DNA of 24,115 nucleotides. It comes from Isohypsibius dastychi (Eukaryota; Tardigrada; Eutardigrada; Parachela; Isohypsibiidae). Positions within the stretch are counted from its first letter, which is position 1. Every line of letters starts with the position of its first letter. Position numbers and translations under genes: made by a program. The stretch spans positions 1 through 24,115 of the forward strand of contig JAQIWT010000303.1 in assembly GCA_034696485.1 (NCBI GenBank). The letters run 5' to 3'. Below the pieces are notes generated by a model. It was not told where the DNA came from. It saw nothing but the letters and a program-made list of their open reading frames with translations, and did no database searches. Positions 10,829 to 22,300 of the stretch are shown piece by piece.

Positions 10829-11318
10829 CAGAGGCGAAGGGAGGTCTGAGGTAGGCTAGGGGCAATCCGTTGCCCTGCGGCAAAGCCAACCACGCTACGA
10901 TCTTAAAAAAAGCCGGGGGGCAAAGGGGTCTCTTGAAAATTGCCCTGCGGCTCCGCCTTCCACTGGATATTGCAGGGGGGCAATTTTTCAAAAAAATCAA
11001 AATTTATTTGTATTTATTTATTTAAACTGCTAGCTTCCCATTAAGAATTATTTAGAACTGTCTGAGATTATCCGCAATCTGAAACAATCTAGAAAAACTA
11101 AAAAAATATTATAATATAATAACAAAAACAATGAAAATAATAAAAATAAATTTTTGGGTCGTAAAATGCCCTGCGGCAAACGGTCAAAATTCTCGCCAGC
11201 GAAAATGCCCTGCATCAATCGATCCAGATATTCGCTTCTCAAAATGCCCTGCGGCAAAGTGAAAACGGCTGGACAGAGGGGCAATTGCCCCATTGCCCCC
11301 CTCCTCCCTACGCCTCTG
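10829..11318. mobile_element. Non-autonomous hAT-like element (MITE), 490 bp
   Basis: Seen: the left end CAGAGGCGAAGGGAGG (10829-10844) and the complement of the right end, CAGAGGCGTAGGGAGG (11303-11318), match at 15 of 16 bases, and a perfect 8-bp direct repeat CAGCCGGT flanks both. Inside are five copies of TGCCCTGC in one orientation (two left, three right), G-rich GGGGGGCAA motifs facing inward from both sides, and an AT-rich centre (about 10981-11155). No transposase frame is present. Known: hAT transposons have 8-bp target duplications, short inverted repeats beginning CAG, and repeated subterminal motifs that bind transposase. Inference: a deleted passenger element mobilised by a transposase elsewhere in the genome; the exact duplication suggests the ends are not heavily decayed. 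It sits about 690 bp upstream of the uninflatable-like start codon. Confidence 0.85.
11163..11279 (+). repeat. Three 39-bp degenerate tandem units inside the hAT-like element
   Basis: Units start at 11163, 11202 and 11241, each with AAAATGCCCTGC followed by CGGCAAA or a diverged version (ATCAATC in unit 2). Units 1 and 3 keep the palindromic core TGCC-CTGC-GGCA, which also occurs complete (TTGCCCTGCGGCAA) at 10870-10883. Subterminal repeats like these are typical transposase-binding arrays in hAT elements. Confidence 0.75.
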
Positions 11319-11326
11319 CAGCCGGT
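11319..11326 (+). repeat. Right target-site duplication (CAGCCGGT)
   Basis: Exact copy of the 8 bases at 10821-10828, placed immediately after the right inverted repeat of the hAT-like element. Confidence 0.85.
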
Positions 11327-12005
11327 GACTTCTCTTTTGATCGGAATACAATGCTCTCAAAGCAAAGCAACAGTTGCATTGCCAGCTGAGTCAAATCAGA
11401 GTTAAATTACCACGTCATGTGCAAATTTCATTCAAGTCTGAGCTGAGAAAATTTCGACAGAGCCATAATCCCAGCCAAGGTTCGAAACAAGGTCGTGTCG
11501 AGCTTTGTTGGGGGCAAGTGTCAGATTAACCACGGATGGTAACTGAGACACTGTAAGGGTCCGCTGCCAGACACTTAGGGTGTCCGCAGTATACAGTTCA
11601 ATGCAGTTTTTCCGCGTGATTAGCCAGGGTTGACGCCCGGTTGCTCAAAATACGAAGTGAGTTCATCTGTTTTGTTTTCAGCTCTTGCATTTGTTCATGA
11701 TTTATTCGCAATGCACTTTATCGCAATGGAAAATGAAGCGGAATTACTGGAGCGCGCCATTCACCACCATTCATGAGACGGTCCAGCTCCGGGATCTTTC
11801 TTCTTATTCCTCTTGCCCCGTGGTCGAATCACCAGTGAGACCATTCTATTCTACCTGTGTACATTCCTCTCTCGAATTTACCCTGCTATTAACTCACCTG
11901 GAGTGGACTACCGACCATCAAATGTTATGACTCGATCTTTGATATTTGGCTGTTCATCGTGGAATTTGTGATCCTGCGAGTGGATATTCAGCAGAAGACT
12001 GCAAA
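11327..12005 (+). other. Upstream region and probable 5' UTR of the uninflatable-like gene
   Basis: No coding domain is visible. A strong acceptor-like sequence, TTTTGTTTTCAG, ends at about 11681 and could close a 5' UTR intron, which would put the first coding exon on a leader starting near 11682. It has no coding consequence I can test. The frame of exon 1 is open upstream to 11946 but contains no ATG before 12006. No TATA box is convincing. Confidence 0.45.
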
Positions 12006-13388
12006 ATGGGGAAGATGACCAACTTCCTCCGAAACAGAAATCTCCTTGGGATTTTATGTGTATACTTGTACACGATTGATTGTTCAGATTGCCAAAGAAA
12101 GGATTACAATATTTCGGTGAGTAATGAATTGTTGCTGTTTTGATTGCATTCCTGACGTCCTAAGAAACAGTTTGCCCCACGTGAACTTTCTGCGTGAAAC
12201 TGTTTGCTCTGAGTGTTGAAATTTGGCTTCATGGTTCCAGAAGCCTGTGCAGTTTGTTTTAAACTGATGTTCGAGGGAGCGATGGTTTCTTTCTTCAAAA
12301 TTTTACGTATACTTTTGCCTTCATAATTCATGGATTCCGTGAAATCAGTCTTCATTTTAATACTGTTTGTTTTCTGTACTGTACCCGTTGTGGATTCAAC
12401 GAATTCGGTTAGATTTATTTTCCCTTTTCTAGGTTATACCGGACTTATATCATTGTCCCAAAGGTAAGCAAACGATAGAACCTTGAAAAGGGTCAAACAC
12501 CTGCCATTATTAAACCACTGAGTTTTTTTATTTTTTAATGCTGTAAAGTACATGACAAGTATGGCGTGATCGTTTTGTTTAAAGATGTTATCAATTTTAT
12601 CAGTGACTTCAGACACTTGAAAACACGAATGCTCTGAAACTAGTTTTGCAGCCTTAACGATCAATTACTCGTCTTACGTTGTTTGGTGCCCTTTTTGCAG
12701 ATTGGTTCCTGCTTGACTGGACATGCTACAGATACTTCGAAAGCAGAGCGTCATGGGCCATTGCCGGACTCGTTTGCGATCGGTGAGAATTAGCTCACGC
12801 CCAGAAACCGGCGTTAAATATTGCAAATAATTATCCAGCTTTGAAAAACTAAGGCAGAATATGAACTTGTTTAAACTCACATAAATATTTGAATTGTTCA
12901 AAAAATTATAAATTAAAGTTCAGCGCTACGGGTTTGACACATTTACTCATATCAGGCTCGGGAGTATTCTGCCAAAAATCGAAGATCCTTACGACAATTC
13001 CTGGATAGCCGCTCTTTCATTCAAGAACACATCGGTTCCCAAAACTGACTTGTGGATTGGCGCCTTCTTACCAGGAAATGCTGCTTTGTCTGGTCCAGTA
13101 GACAAACACCTCCAGTGGGTGGACGGAACGGAAATCAGACCATATTCCTCTTCATGGGCTGTCGGTGAACCGGACTTCAGGAACGGAAACTGCGCCAAAA
13201 TGGTGACAGAGTCCGTAGCGGATAACTGGAAGATCGAGTCGTGTGAAGTCGCGTTGCCATTCGTTTGTCAGATGCCGGCTTGCTCAAAGGGTACAGTGCT
13301 GTGTGTGGCTGAATCGAAATGTATTGGGAAAAGCAAGATCTGTGATGGAATTTTCGACTGCGAATCGAGATCTGACGAATACGACTGT
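12006..13388 (+). other. uif: uif segment: signal peptide, C-type lectin domain, LDLa module
   Basis: Residues 1-30 hold a basic start (LRNRN) and a hydrophobic core [12 protein letters not shown], a signal peptide. The C-type lectin fold spans residues about 45-179, spread over exons 2-4. It has C45/C56 at the start, the WIG core motif at 108-110, [10 protein letters not shown] where many lectins carry a GEPN..EDC calcium loop, and a closing PFVC. The loop reads EPD rather than EPN or QPD, and DNW replaces the usual WND, so sugar binding is doubtful. The LDLa module at 184-219 has six cysteines and the calcium-binding [16 protein letters not shown] pattern intact. Confidence 0.85.
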
Positions 13389-16300
13389 CCGAAACTTTCA
13401 ACGTGTTCATATCATTTCACTGATCCGAGTGGTACTTTTACCTCACCCAACCATCCCGGATCGTATCCTTCAAATTCCAGCTGCTTTTGGTTGATCGAAA
13501 CGCCGGCTGGAACCCAAGTTGATTTGAGGTTATCGGAATTCATCACGGAAGAGGGAAAGGATTTTGTGACTGTACTGGCCGGAAGTCCCCTTCCATTCAA
13601 GGCAATCCCATTGGCAGCCTTATCAGGTAACTAAGAAATATTGAGAATATTTCTGTTTGAAATTCCGCGCCAGCATTTTCTTAACAAATTGGTTGACGAT
13701 TTTTTTTGCAGGTCGGCCAAGCGATTCGGCTTTACATTTTCAAAGTCCGAACAACTTCATGATAGTGAAATTCAGTTCAGATTTGTCTGTGGAAAAGTCG
13801 GGTTTTTCCGGTACTTGGAGGGCGGTTCATTTGGATTGCGGAGGTAGATTTATCGCAACGGAAGAATTTCAAACCATCCAGTTCCCGTACAACACCGATA
13901 CATCAACACCCTTTCTGGAGTGTGCATTTATCCTGACTGGCCCAGTGACATCGATTCTGACGCTTGAAATCCTCGAAATGTCAGTAGACCAGTCGGAAAG
14001 AAGTTTCGTTGATATTAAAAACGGTGACACGGCTAAAGGTGTCTCAGTTGGCCGGATACAAGGTCAGCATCCAACAAATGAGACATTGTTCCAAAGTACG
14101 AGCAACAGTTTGTTCGTCTACATTCGAACGAACGGATATCCTAACACCATCCAGTTTTCATTTCGATTTGCCGCTTCATGCAGTCTTGAGTTTAATCGAC
14201 CTTGGGCAACGTGGGTGTCACCTGGATATGGAGTTCTTCAGTATCCCAGAAATATGGAATGTTCTTGGAGGATCAAGCCGAACAACACGGAATCCTTCAC
14301 TATCAATGTATCCAGTCTGAACTTATCTGAAATGGATCTGTTTCGGGTTTTCGAAATTACCACTTCATCAACGGACGGCCTCTTTGACAACCGGAATTCC
14401 ACGGGGTCTTCGTTTGTTTTGCATGTCAAATCGGGTGAAGCAGTTGTCAAACTGCTTTCCGGACCAGTCGGAAACAACACTGCGTTCGTTGTGACCTATT
14501 CCGTAGACTGTCCACAACTTACGACAAAAAGTGACCACGTGATATTTTCAAGCTTTTCCCGGTCTGTGGAAACAGAGGTCACCATTTCTTGTCCGACCGG
14601 GTATGAGTTAGCTTCACGGAATTTGAGTATCACAACAAAATGCCAAAACGGTGGAATATGGTCTGTTCCAAGGATTCCTTCCTGTCAGCCGAGATACTGC
14701 GGACCTGCACCGGGATTTGTCAATGCGATGCCTACGAATGTCACTTCTTTCAGTTTTGGTGGAGTGATCTCCTATCGTTGCATCGATGGCTATGAGTTCC
14801 AGTCAGGATCACCTATTCAGTCAGTTCAGTGCAACAGTAATGGCACTTGGGGTCAGCTGACGCAGTGTGTTCCAATCAAATGCCCTCCGCTGGAATTGAA
14901 GTCTCCCGCTCTTTCACATCTTCGTGCTAAGCTCCTCATCGGTGATGGCACTGAGTTTGGGTAAGTTGTTAAACGCGCTTAGAAGTCAAACGAAGTCTTG
15001 ACGAAACACTTTTCTTACAGGTCTGTTGTAACTTTTATTTGTGATTCTGGATATGCCACGGTTGGAGCCATCTCCATCTACTGCTTGCCAACTGGTGATT
15101 GGTCAGATATTATCCCGATATGCGAGCGAAAACGATGTCCCGCATTACCGCGTATTTCCAATGGATTTATTTACGACAAGCGACAGAACGAATTTTATTA
15201 TGGCGACACGGTCACCGTGGGATGTGTTCCGGGGTATGAACTGCAGGGTTCGTCCGAGTTGACATGTGGTGCAAATCAAAGTTTCGGTGATGTCCCAATC
15301 TGTCAAGATATCGATGAATGTAGTACGGAAGGCTCATGTGACTCACTTTCTACGACTTGTGAAAACTTCCCTGGTGATTACCTATGCAAATGCAGAAACG
15401 GATTCTCAGGAGTTCCAAATTGCCGGAAAAGCTATTTGTTGGGAGTAGGTGCGTTTCGACCGGAAATATACAACGTGACATTTTCCGGGTCGGTTCCCGA
15501 TTTCGATAAAAGTCAAATTGGAATTGCGTCGAAAGGATGGTGTGGATCGGCGAGTGAACCAACAGATAACTGGATAGAGGTGGATTTCAGGTATCCGAAA
15601 GTTCTAACGGCTCTGAGGATACTTCCGGTTGTTGGCGGTGTTAACGTTTTAGCCGGCGTCCGGTTATTCACCATATCGTATCTGAGCATGGAGACCAAGA
15701 ATCCGGAATGGATAACATATTCTGAACCAAATGGTGATCCATTGATTTTCGCGGCTTTTCTTAATTCCACAAGTGGAACACCTCTCCCTCGACCAATTGA
15801 AACGCAGATTATACGTTTGACCATAATCGAGTATTTTGTCGGACCTTGCCTCAAGCTGGACTTTATCGGTGAGTTTTTTTAACATTTCTATGGATCTCTG
15901 CCGGCGATGTTCTTGAGTAACAAAAACGCGTTAATTAGTGGATACTAAATCTTCAGCATTTTGGTAATTATAGGTTGCTGGAAGCAGTCGTGCATGGATA
16001 TCGACGAGTGTCAGTCATCTAATGGCAACTGCGATCAAACTTGTATTAATTCTGTTGGCTCTTATCAGGTAAGTCGACGCAAGACACAAATGTTTTACGA
16101 ATGTCAGCTAGCAGGTCAGCGATGCAAAAATCTGACGACAGCTGATGTGTTTTTTCAGTCATATGTTTTTTTGAAATTTGAGTTGATTTCTCTATTGCAT
16201 TGTTTTGTGCTGGGACAAATAGTGTTTTTTTATTTAGTGCGGATGTCGAGCAGGATTTCAGTTATATCGCACAAATGGGACAAGTCTGATGTATTTAACT

Positions 16301-19300
16301 TCTCACGAAACCGGAACCAAAGAAGGCGATATGTTGCTCTTGAACAAAACTTGCGTTCCTCAAGCATGTCAGCCGGTACTAGCTCCATTGAACGGGGAAC
16401 TCTTGAGCACGCAGACTGTTTTCCGATATGATGACGAAGCCAAATTCGCATGCCGCTATGGATTCGAAATGGTTGGTAGCGCAGTGCTTCGGTGCGGGGA
16501 GAATGGTGAATGGAGCAGTAGTCAGCCGCTCTGCATTCCGGCGTCCTGCAACAGTTTCGAGGAAGATCCCAAACAAGGATTATCATTTGAACCAAAAAAC
16601 CCTGTTTTGGGACTTGGAAAAAACTTGACCGTCAGTTGCAAGGGACCCGAATATCGACTTCCGGTGACTGCCACATCGAACTTCAAGAAATGCGTATTTG
16701 ACCGCCGACAGGAAAATAAATATTACTGGTACATTCATTTTATTGTTCTTCTTTAAACAGGCTTCAAAACCGTTTTCTCTTCATTCAGGCTGACTGGTGG
16801 AGAGCCTTCTTGTGAAATCATCGACTGCGGTCGACCCAGCATTCTACCCGGTTCGTTTTATTCAGGCCTGGGGAAAACAACATATGGATCTGGGTTCCGT
16901 TTCGCATGCGTTGCCCCTTTCACCGCGGCTGGTGAAAGTAGTGGTAGGGATGATGTGATTCGGTGTACAAAATATGGAATATGGGATTTCGGAAGCCTAC
17001 GTTGTGATGGACCGACTTGCGCTGATCCCGGTCGGCCTCCGAATGCGGTTCAGATTGCCAACTCGTATGAGGAACTTTCAGTCGTGAAGTTCGAGTGCAA
17101 GAAGCCGGGTTATGTTCTGAGCAATCCGAATCCGCTAATGTGTCAACGACAAACTGACTGCGAGCTTGTGGAACCACTCGGAATTTCTGCTGGAATTATT
17201 CCGGAGAGTTCTATGAAAGCCACTTCGGAAATGCCAGGTAAATTTCGGATGCCAATGTGTAGTGTAGATCTGTGTTCACTATTTTGGTTGAAGGTTTTGA
17301 GTTGCGAAACATTCGCCTGGGAGCTCCAACAGCATGGTGTGCGCAGCCGGGAAATGCAACTTACGTTGAGATTGATTTGGGTCGGACATTCCGAGTCACG
17401 TCTTTGCGGACCGCCGGGGTTGTTTCTGATCTGATTGCTGGACGTGTCACACAATTTCGGTTGTTCCATAAACTTGACCCTGCTGACAAATATGTCGCAT
17501 TGCAAGCAGACTTCAAAGATTCCCAAGGCTATCTCGGCGCACTCTCAACGTTGGCTCTACCAGAATCTGTTCGAGCCAGATTTCTGGCTGTTGGAGTTTT
17601 AGGCTTTGTCGGGACTCCGTGTTTGAAAATGGAAGTATATGGCTGCCCATCTGACACTGAAGAGAAAGCCGTGGTTGGCTGGAATTCCACGGTGCCGGTC
17701 TGTGTTGACAACGAACCGCCCAAGTTCAAAAACTGTCCGGAAAAGCCGGTTCTGGTTCGAAAAATGGCAAATGGCAGACTAGAGCCGGTTGCTTACGAGA
17801 TCCCTGTTGCAATTGATAACAGCGGATACATTGCCAGGACTGAGGTCAGACCGGCGGATTTCATCCCCGGAACTGTGGTTGTGGATGACATGATTGTTGA
17901 ATACGTCGCTTTCGATGCTTATGGAAACAATGCGACCTGCGTTATACCGGTAAATATTAAAATCCAGTATTAAAATTTCTAGACTGGTACGCGAAATTAT
18001 TGTTACCGTATTCATAAAAAAATTTATTTGCTCAGATCAAAGTTGTCGATGTTGCGCCACCGTTGATCGTCTGCCCGAAATCTTACAACTTCACCATGTC
18101 GACTGGATCGGACTACGCTGTGCTCAGATTTGGTATGTCCACTCACCCTATAGAAATCTCTGGACCGAATCGCGAACTGAAAGTTACATACACACCGGAC
18201 ATGGTCAAAGCTCCGCCAAATAACTTTGCAACAATCGCGGTGACGGCGGTGGACTTGAACAACAATACGGTATCCTGTTCATTTGAAGTTTTCGTTCTCC
18301 CGCCTGTGTGTAGCGATGCTGGATTACCATCTCCCGTCAATGGATATAACGAGTGCAGGAGCAGTAAAGACGGACGGATCATATGCAGCCTATCCTGTAA
18401 CGCTGGATATCAGTTCGTAGATGGTGCGACAGCGGAATACTCGTGTGACCAACGGAGTGGCTGGAGTCCTGGAAATTTTGTTCCAGATTGCGTTCCTGCG
18501 TGTGAGTGACATTTCCAAAACCACACAAAAGATTATCACATATATTATAATTGTCTGTTATTTTTTGTATTCAGCTGGTCACGATCCGGTTTACGATGCT
18601 GAAATCGTTGTGACCTACGCTCCAGCTGCTCCGTCCGCCGAGTGTATCGTACAGTACAACGATCATATCCAATCTCAACAACCAGAAATCTCAGAAATAC
18701 TCAGCGCAAAATGCTCAAAATCCATTGATGTACCAGTTGTTGTCACATCTCTGACTTCTTCGTTGAAAATCAGCAATGATTCCACACCTGTGATCCAGAG
18801 CATACTTCGATACAGAATCACGCCCAGCCGTTTCACCCCGAAACTTTTCGAGCTCTGTGGACTGACCATTGACGCCATTTTTGATTTCTCCATGCCAGCC
18901 GAAGATTCACAAGTCAGCGCTTTAGCTAAGATCACCGATTCCCGTGAATTATGCCCTACCTTCGAGGCTGGTGATTCCAAGAGCACCCGTGGTTTCACTT
19001 GTCTTCCCGGACAAGTTCTGCTCAAGAATACTTCGAAGCTGTTGTGCCTCGATTGTCCAGCCGGAATGTATGCCGCCCACAGCGGGGCTTGTCAGAAGTG
19101 CCCTGTAGGAACATTTCAGGACGAAACCGGGCAGTCATCCTGTAAACCCTGCGCTATTGGAACTTTCTCGCCAGCACAAGGTATGACATGGTTAATTTCT
19201 AAGGTTGTTTAGTGCAACGGTTTATTCTTCAGGAGCCAAGATACCCAGTGCTTGTTTGCCAACTTGTGGACTAGGAACCTACTCTCCAAACGGTGTCCTA

Positions 19301-22300
19301 CCTTGCCTCCCATGTCCCAAAGACACGTTCAGTGGTGACCAAGTTATCGGTGGTGCAAAAACATGCTCCCCTTGTCCGCCGAATACGTTCACTCTTTCAG
19401 TGGCAGCTCAGGGTGTTGAAAGATGTCGGTCCCAGTGTGTTCCAGGTGAATTCTCCCCAACGGGACTGTCGCCCTGCGCTGGTTGCCCGAAGAATTTCAT
19501 AAGCCTGGTTCCGGCAGCCAGATACTGCGAAGAATGTCGTCCAACGTTCTATACTAACGAGATAAATTCTACGACATGTGATGAAGTGGTCTGTGGAATG
19601 GATATGTGTCTGAATGGTGGAAATTGTGAAATTGCCCGACATCGTCAGGTTTGCCGATGCCTGCCTGGATTCACGGGTGAACACTGCGAAATTGATGTTG
19701 ACGAATGTGCTAGACAGCCGTGTTATAATGGCGGGCAGTGTATCAACGAAAGAAATGGTTTCACCTGTGTTTGTCCAGCCGGTTATTCGGGTGAGTTGTG
19801 CAGAAATTCGCACCCATCTTCAGGTGAACTGAACGTTTTGAAAATTACATTGTTTTTCTATGTAGGAATGAGGTGCGAAATTGAACCCGAGGAGTGTGCT
19901 TCAGTTTCATGTCCTAATCGCGGTATGTGTCAAAACCATGCGGGAGACGAACATCATCGGTGCCTGTGTCGAAAGGGTTTCGCTGGCTCTTTTTGTAATG
20001 AAACAGTGGATCCTTGCGCCTCTTCCCCTTGCACCAACGGTGGATACTGCAACCGGTTGCAAATGGAACGCTTCTTTTGCCAGGTTCATCCTGCTTGTTT
20101 ATATGTGCGTAGTTAACCATTTTTGCAACTGAGTTTTTGACAGTGTCCACCTGGTTTCAATGGGACATTCTGTGAGAACAATATTGACGACTGCGCTGAG
20201 AGTCCCTGTGCCAACGGAGGAACCTGCACCGATCTTGTCAACGATTTTCGGTGCAACTGCGCCGAACCGTTCTCCGGGATATTTTGCGAAAACAAAGCAG
20301 ATTTGTGTGCGGATATAAACTGCAATCACGGTTTCTGTTTCGAGGATCTGAACAGTGAGCAAATGGTTGGCCGGTGCGTGTGTCATGCCGGTTGGACGGG
20401 TAGGTTTCGGTCTAGTTGCTGTTTGTAAAATTAGGTGCCATCAAATACGTTTTTGTAATTAGGTCTTAATTGCTCGGACATGGTGGATAATTGTGCTGGC
20501 CATCCGTGTCAGAATGGTGGGAATTGCTCAAGCACCGTTGATGCTTTTCGATGCAATTGCACGGATGAATTCACGGGATCCATGTGCCAACACAAAGCTG
20601 ATTATTGCGAAGATGCGCCATGCATAAATGGCGGGACGTGCTCGAACGAAAAAGAGGGATTCCGGTAGTGCAATTGATATTATCTCATTCAGTCCAGAGT
20701 AGACCATGTTGACCTTTTTAGATGTTCTTGTAAACCTGGAACAAACGGGACCAAGTGCGAGGTCAACGTCGATGACTGTGACCCTTCACCTTGTGTGCAG
20801 AACAATACTGATCGGTGCATTGACAAAATCAACGATTTCGCTTGTATTTGTAAATCGGGATTCTCTGGGAGAACGTGTCAGATTAACCCTGACGGTTGCA
20901 ACAGCAACCTGTGTCTCAATAATGGGTCCTGTTCAGAAACGCCTGATGGTTACAACTGCTCATGTGTTGATGGATGGCAAGGTGACGACTCGACTTTCAG
21001 CTGATAAATTTCAACTTTATCATTCCATTATGTGTATGGAATTTTTGGACAAATTTGATACAATTTAATTGATCACTTCAGTTTCCATTGATCATCTGAT
21101 TTGATACAATGTGGTGCAATTTGGGTTTTTCTTTCAGGCAAACGCTGTGATGTCCCACCTACTGCTTGTGATCCGAATCCTTGCCGCAATGATGGTGTTT
21201 GCTACGATATCGCGAGTAATGACGTGCCAACATTCTTTTGCAAGTGTCCCAGTTCATACTACGGGAAGCGGTGTGAACGTTTCTCAGATCCGTAAGCCTC
21301 CGTTTTTCATAACATCACATTCACGTTAATTCGGTTCTGGTGATAGGTGCTTTGGGAATCCTTGTGCTAATAATGGTATTTGCAACGGTACATCAACTGG
21401 AAGCTGCTCATGTAGCGACAATTTTTATGGCCCGGGATGCTCTTACGAAGTCGATCAGTGTGCTGCTGGGGTATGTCTAAACGGCGGAATATGCAAAGAT
21501 TTGCCGACTGGATTGAAATGCTTGTGCTCAGATGGGTTCACTGGTGAGAAAACAAGATCTCTCCGAAATGATGTCATGTAACACAAACTGTTGTATTTCT
21601 AGGCGAGCGTTGTGATATCCGAGTTAATCTCTGCCGGCGTGGTTCTTGCCCAGCCAATGCTAAGTGCCTGACTTCACGAAACGGTCTCGTTTGCGGATGC
21701 CCTTTAAATTTCACGGGTGAAGACTGCCTGAAGCCGGTCGATCCCGATTTTGATTTCCGGTTCTACGATGAAGAAAGGTCATCTGCCGCGACTTCTCTCG
21801 TGCCATTCCGTCTGAATGCATCGGCTATGACGCTTGGATTCTGGTTGAAATATGAGTATGCCAGAGATTTCGGAACAGCTCTTCAGCTTTTCGGCAGTAA
21901 AGATGAAGAAGGATTTGAAGAGTCCAGCTCCGTACTGCTTCAGGTCAATGAGAACGCTTTGTTTTTGTCCATGTTTCCATCAACTACCCCACTTCGAATT
22001 CCGTTCGGAAATTTGAAGATAAACGATGGTGGCTGGCATCATGTGATTTTTTCATGGACTTCGGAAGGTGGCATCTGGAACGTGACTGTAGATTCCATTC
22101 GGTTGGATGGCGGAGCATACTACGGACAAAATTTGACCCTATCAACATTTGGATCCATCACAATCGGAGCGCAGTATATATTCAACATGTCTGTCCCTGT
22201 TGTGGGCAGAGGATTCACTGGCCGAATCAGTCAGGTTCGCGTCTGGGACCGAGTTCTGGATTTCCGAAGTGAAGTACCACAACTGCAGTCTTGCTCAAAA

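Noticed and set aside
11048-11405. Open frames on both strands over the right half of the hAT-like element
   Set aside because: The apparent protein repeats (such as KMPCGK) simply translate the 39-bp DNA tandem units; the same repeats read on the other strand. No transposase motif is present.
11530-11600. Short hairpin GACAC-TTAGG-GTGTC with a nearby partial repeat
   Set aside because: The stem is only five base pairs and nothing around it suggests a structured RNA; too weak to call.
16761-16788. Alternative acceptor at 16760 for intron 8 of the uninflatable-like gene
   Set aside because: Joining there keeps the phase but meets a TGA soon after and destroys Sushi 6 and 7; the acceptor ending at 16788 continues the domain.
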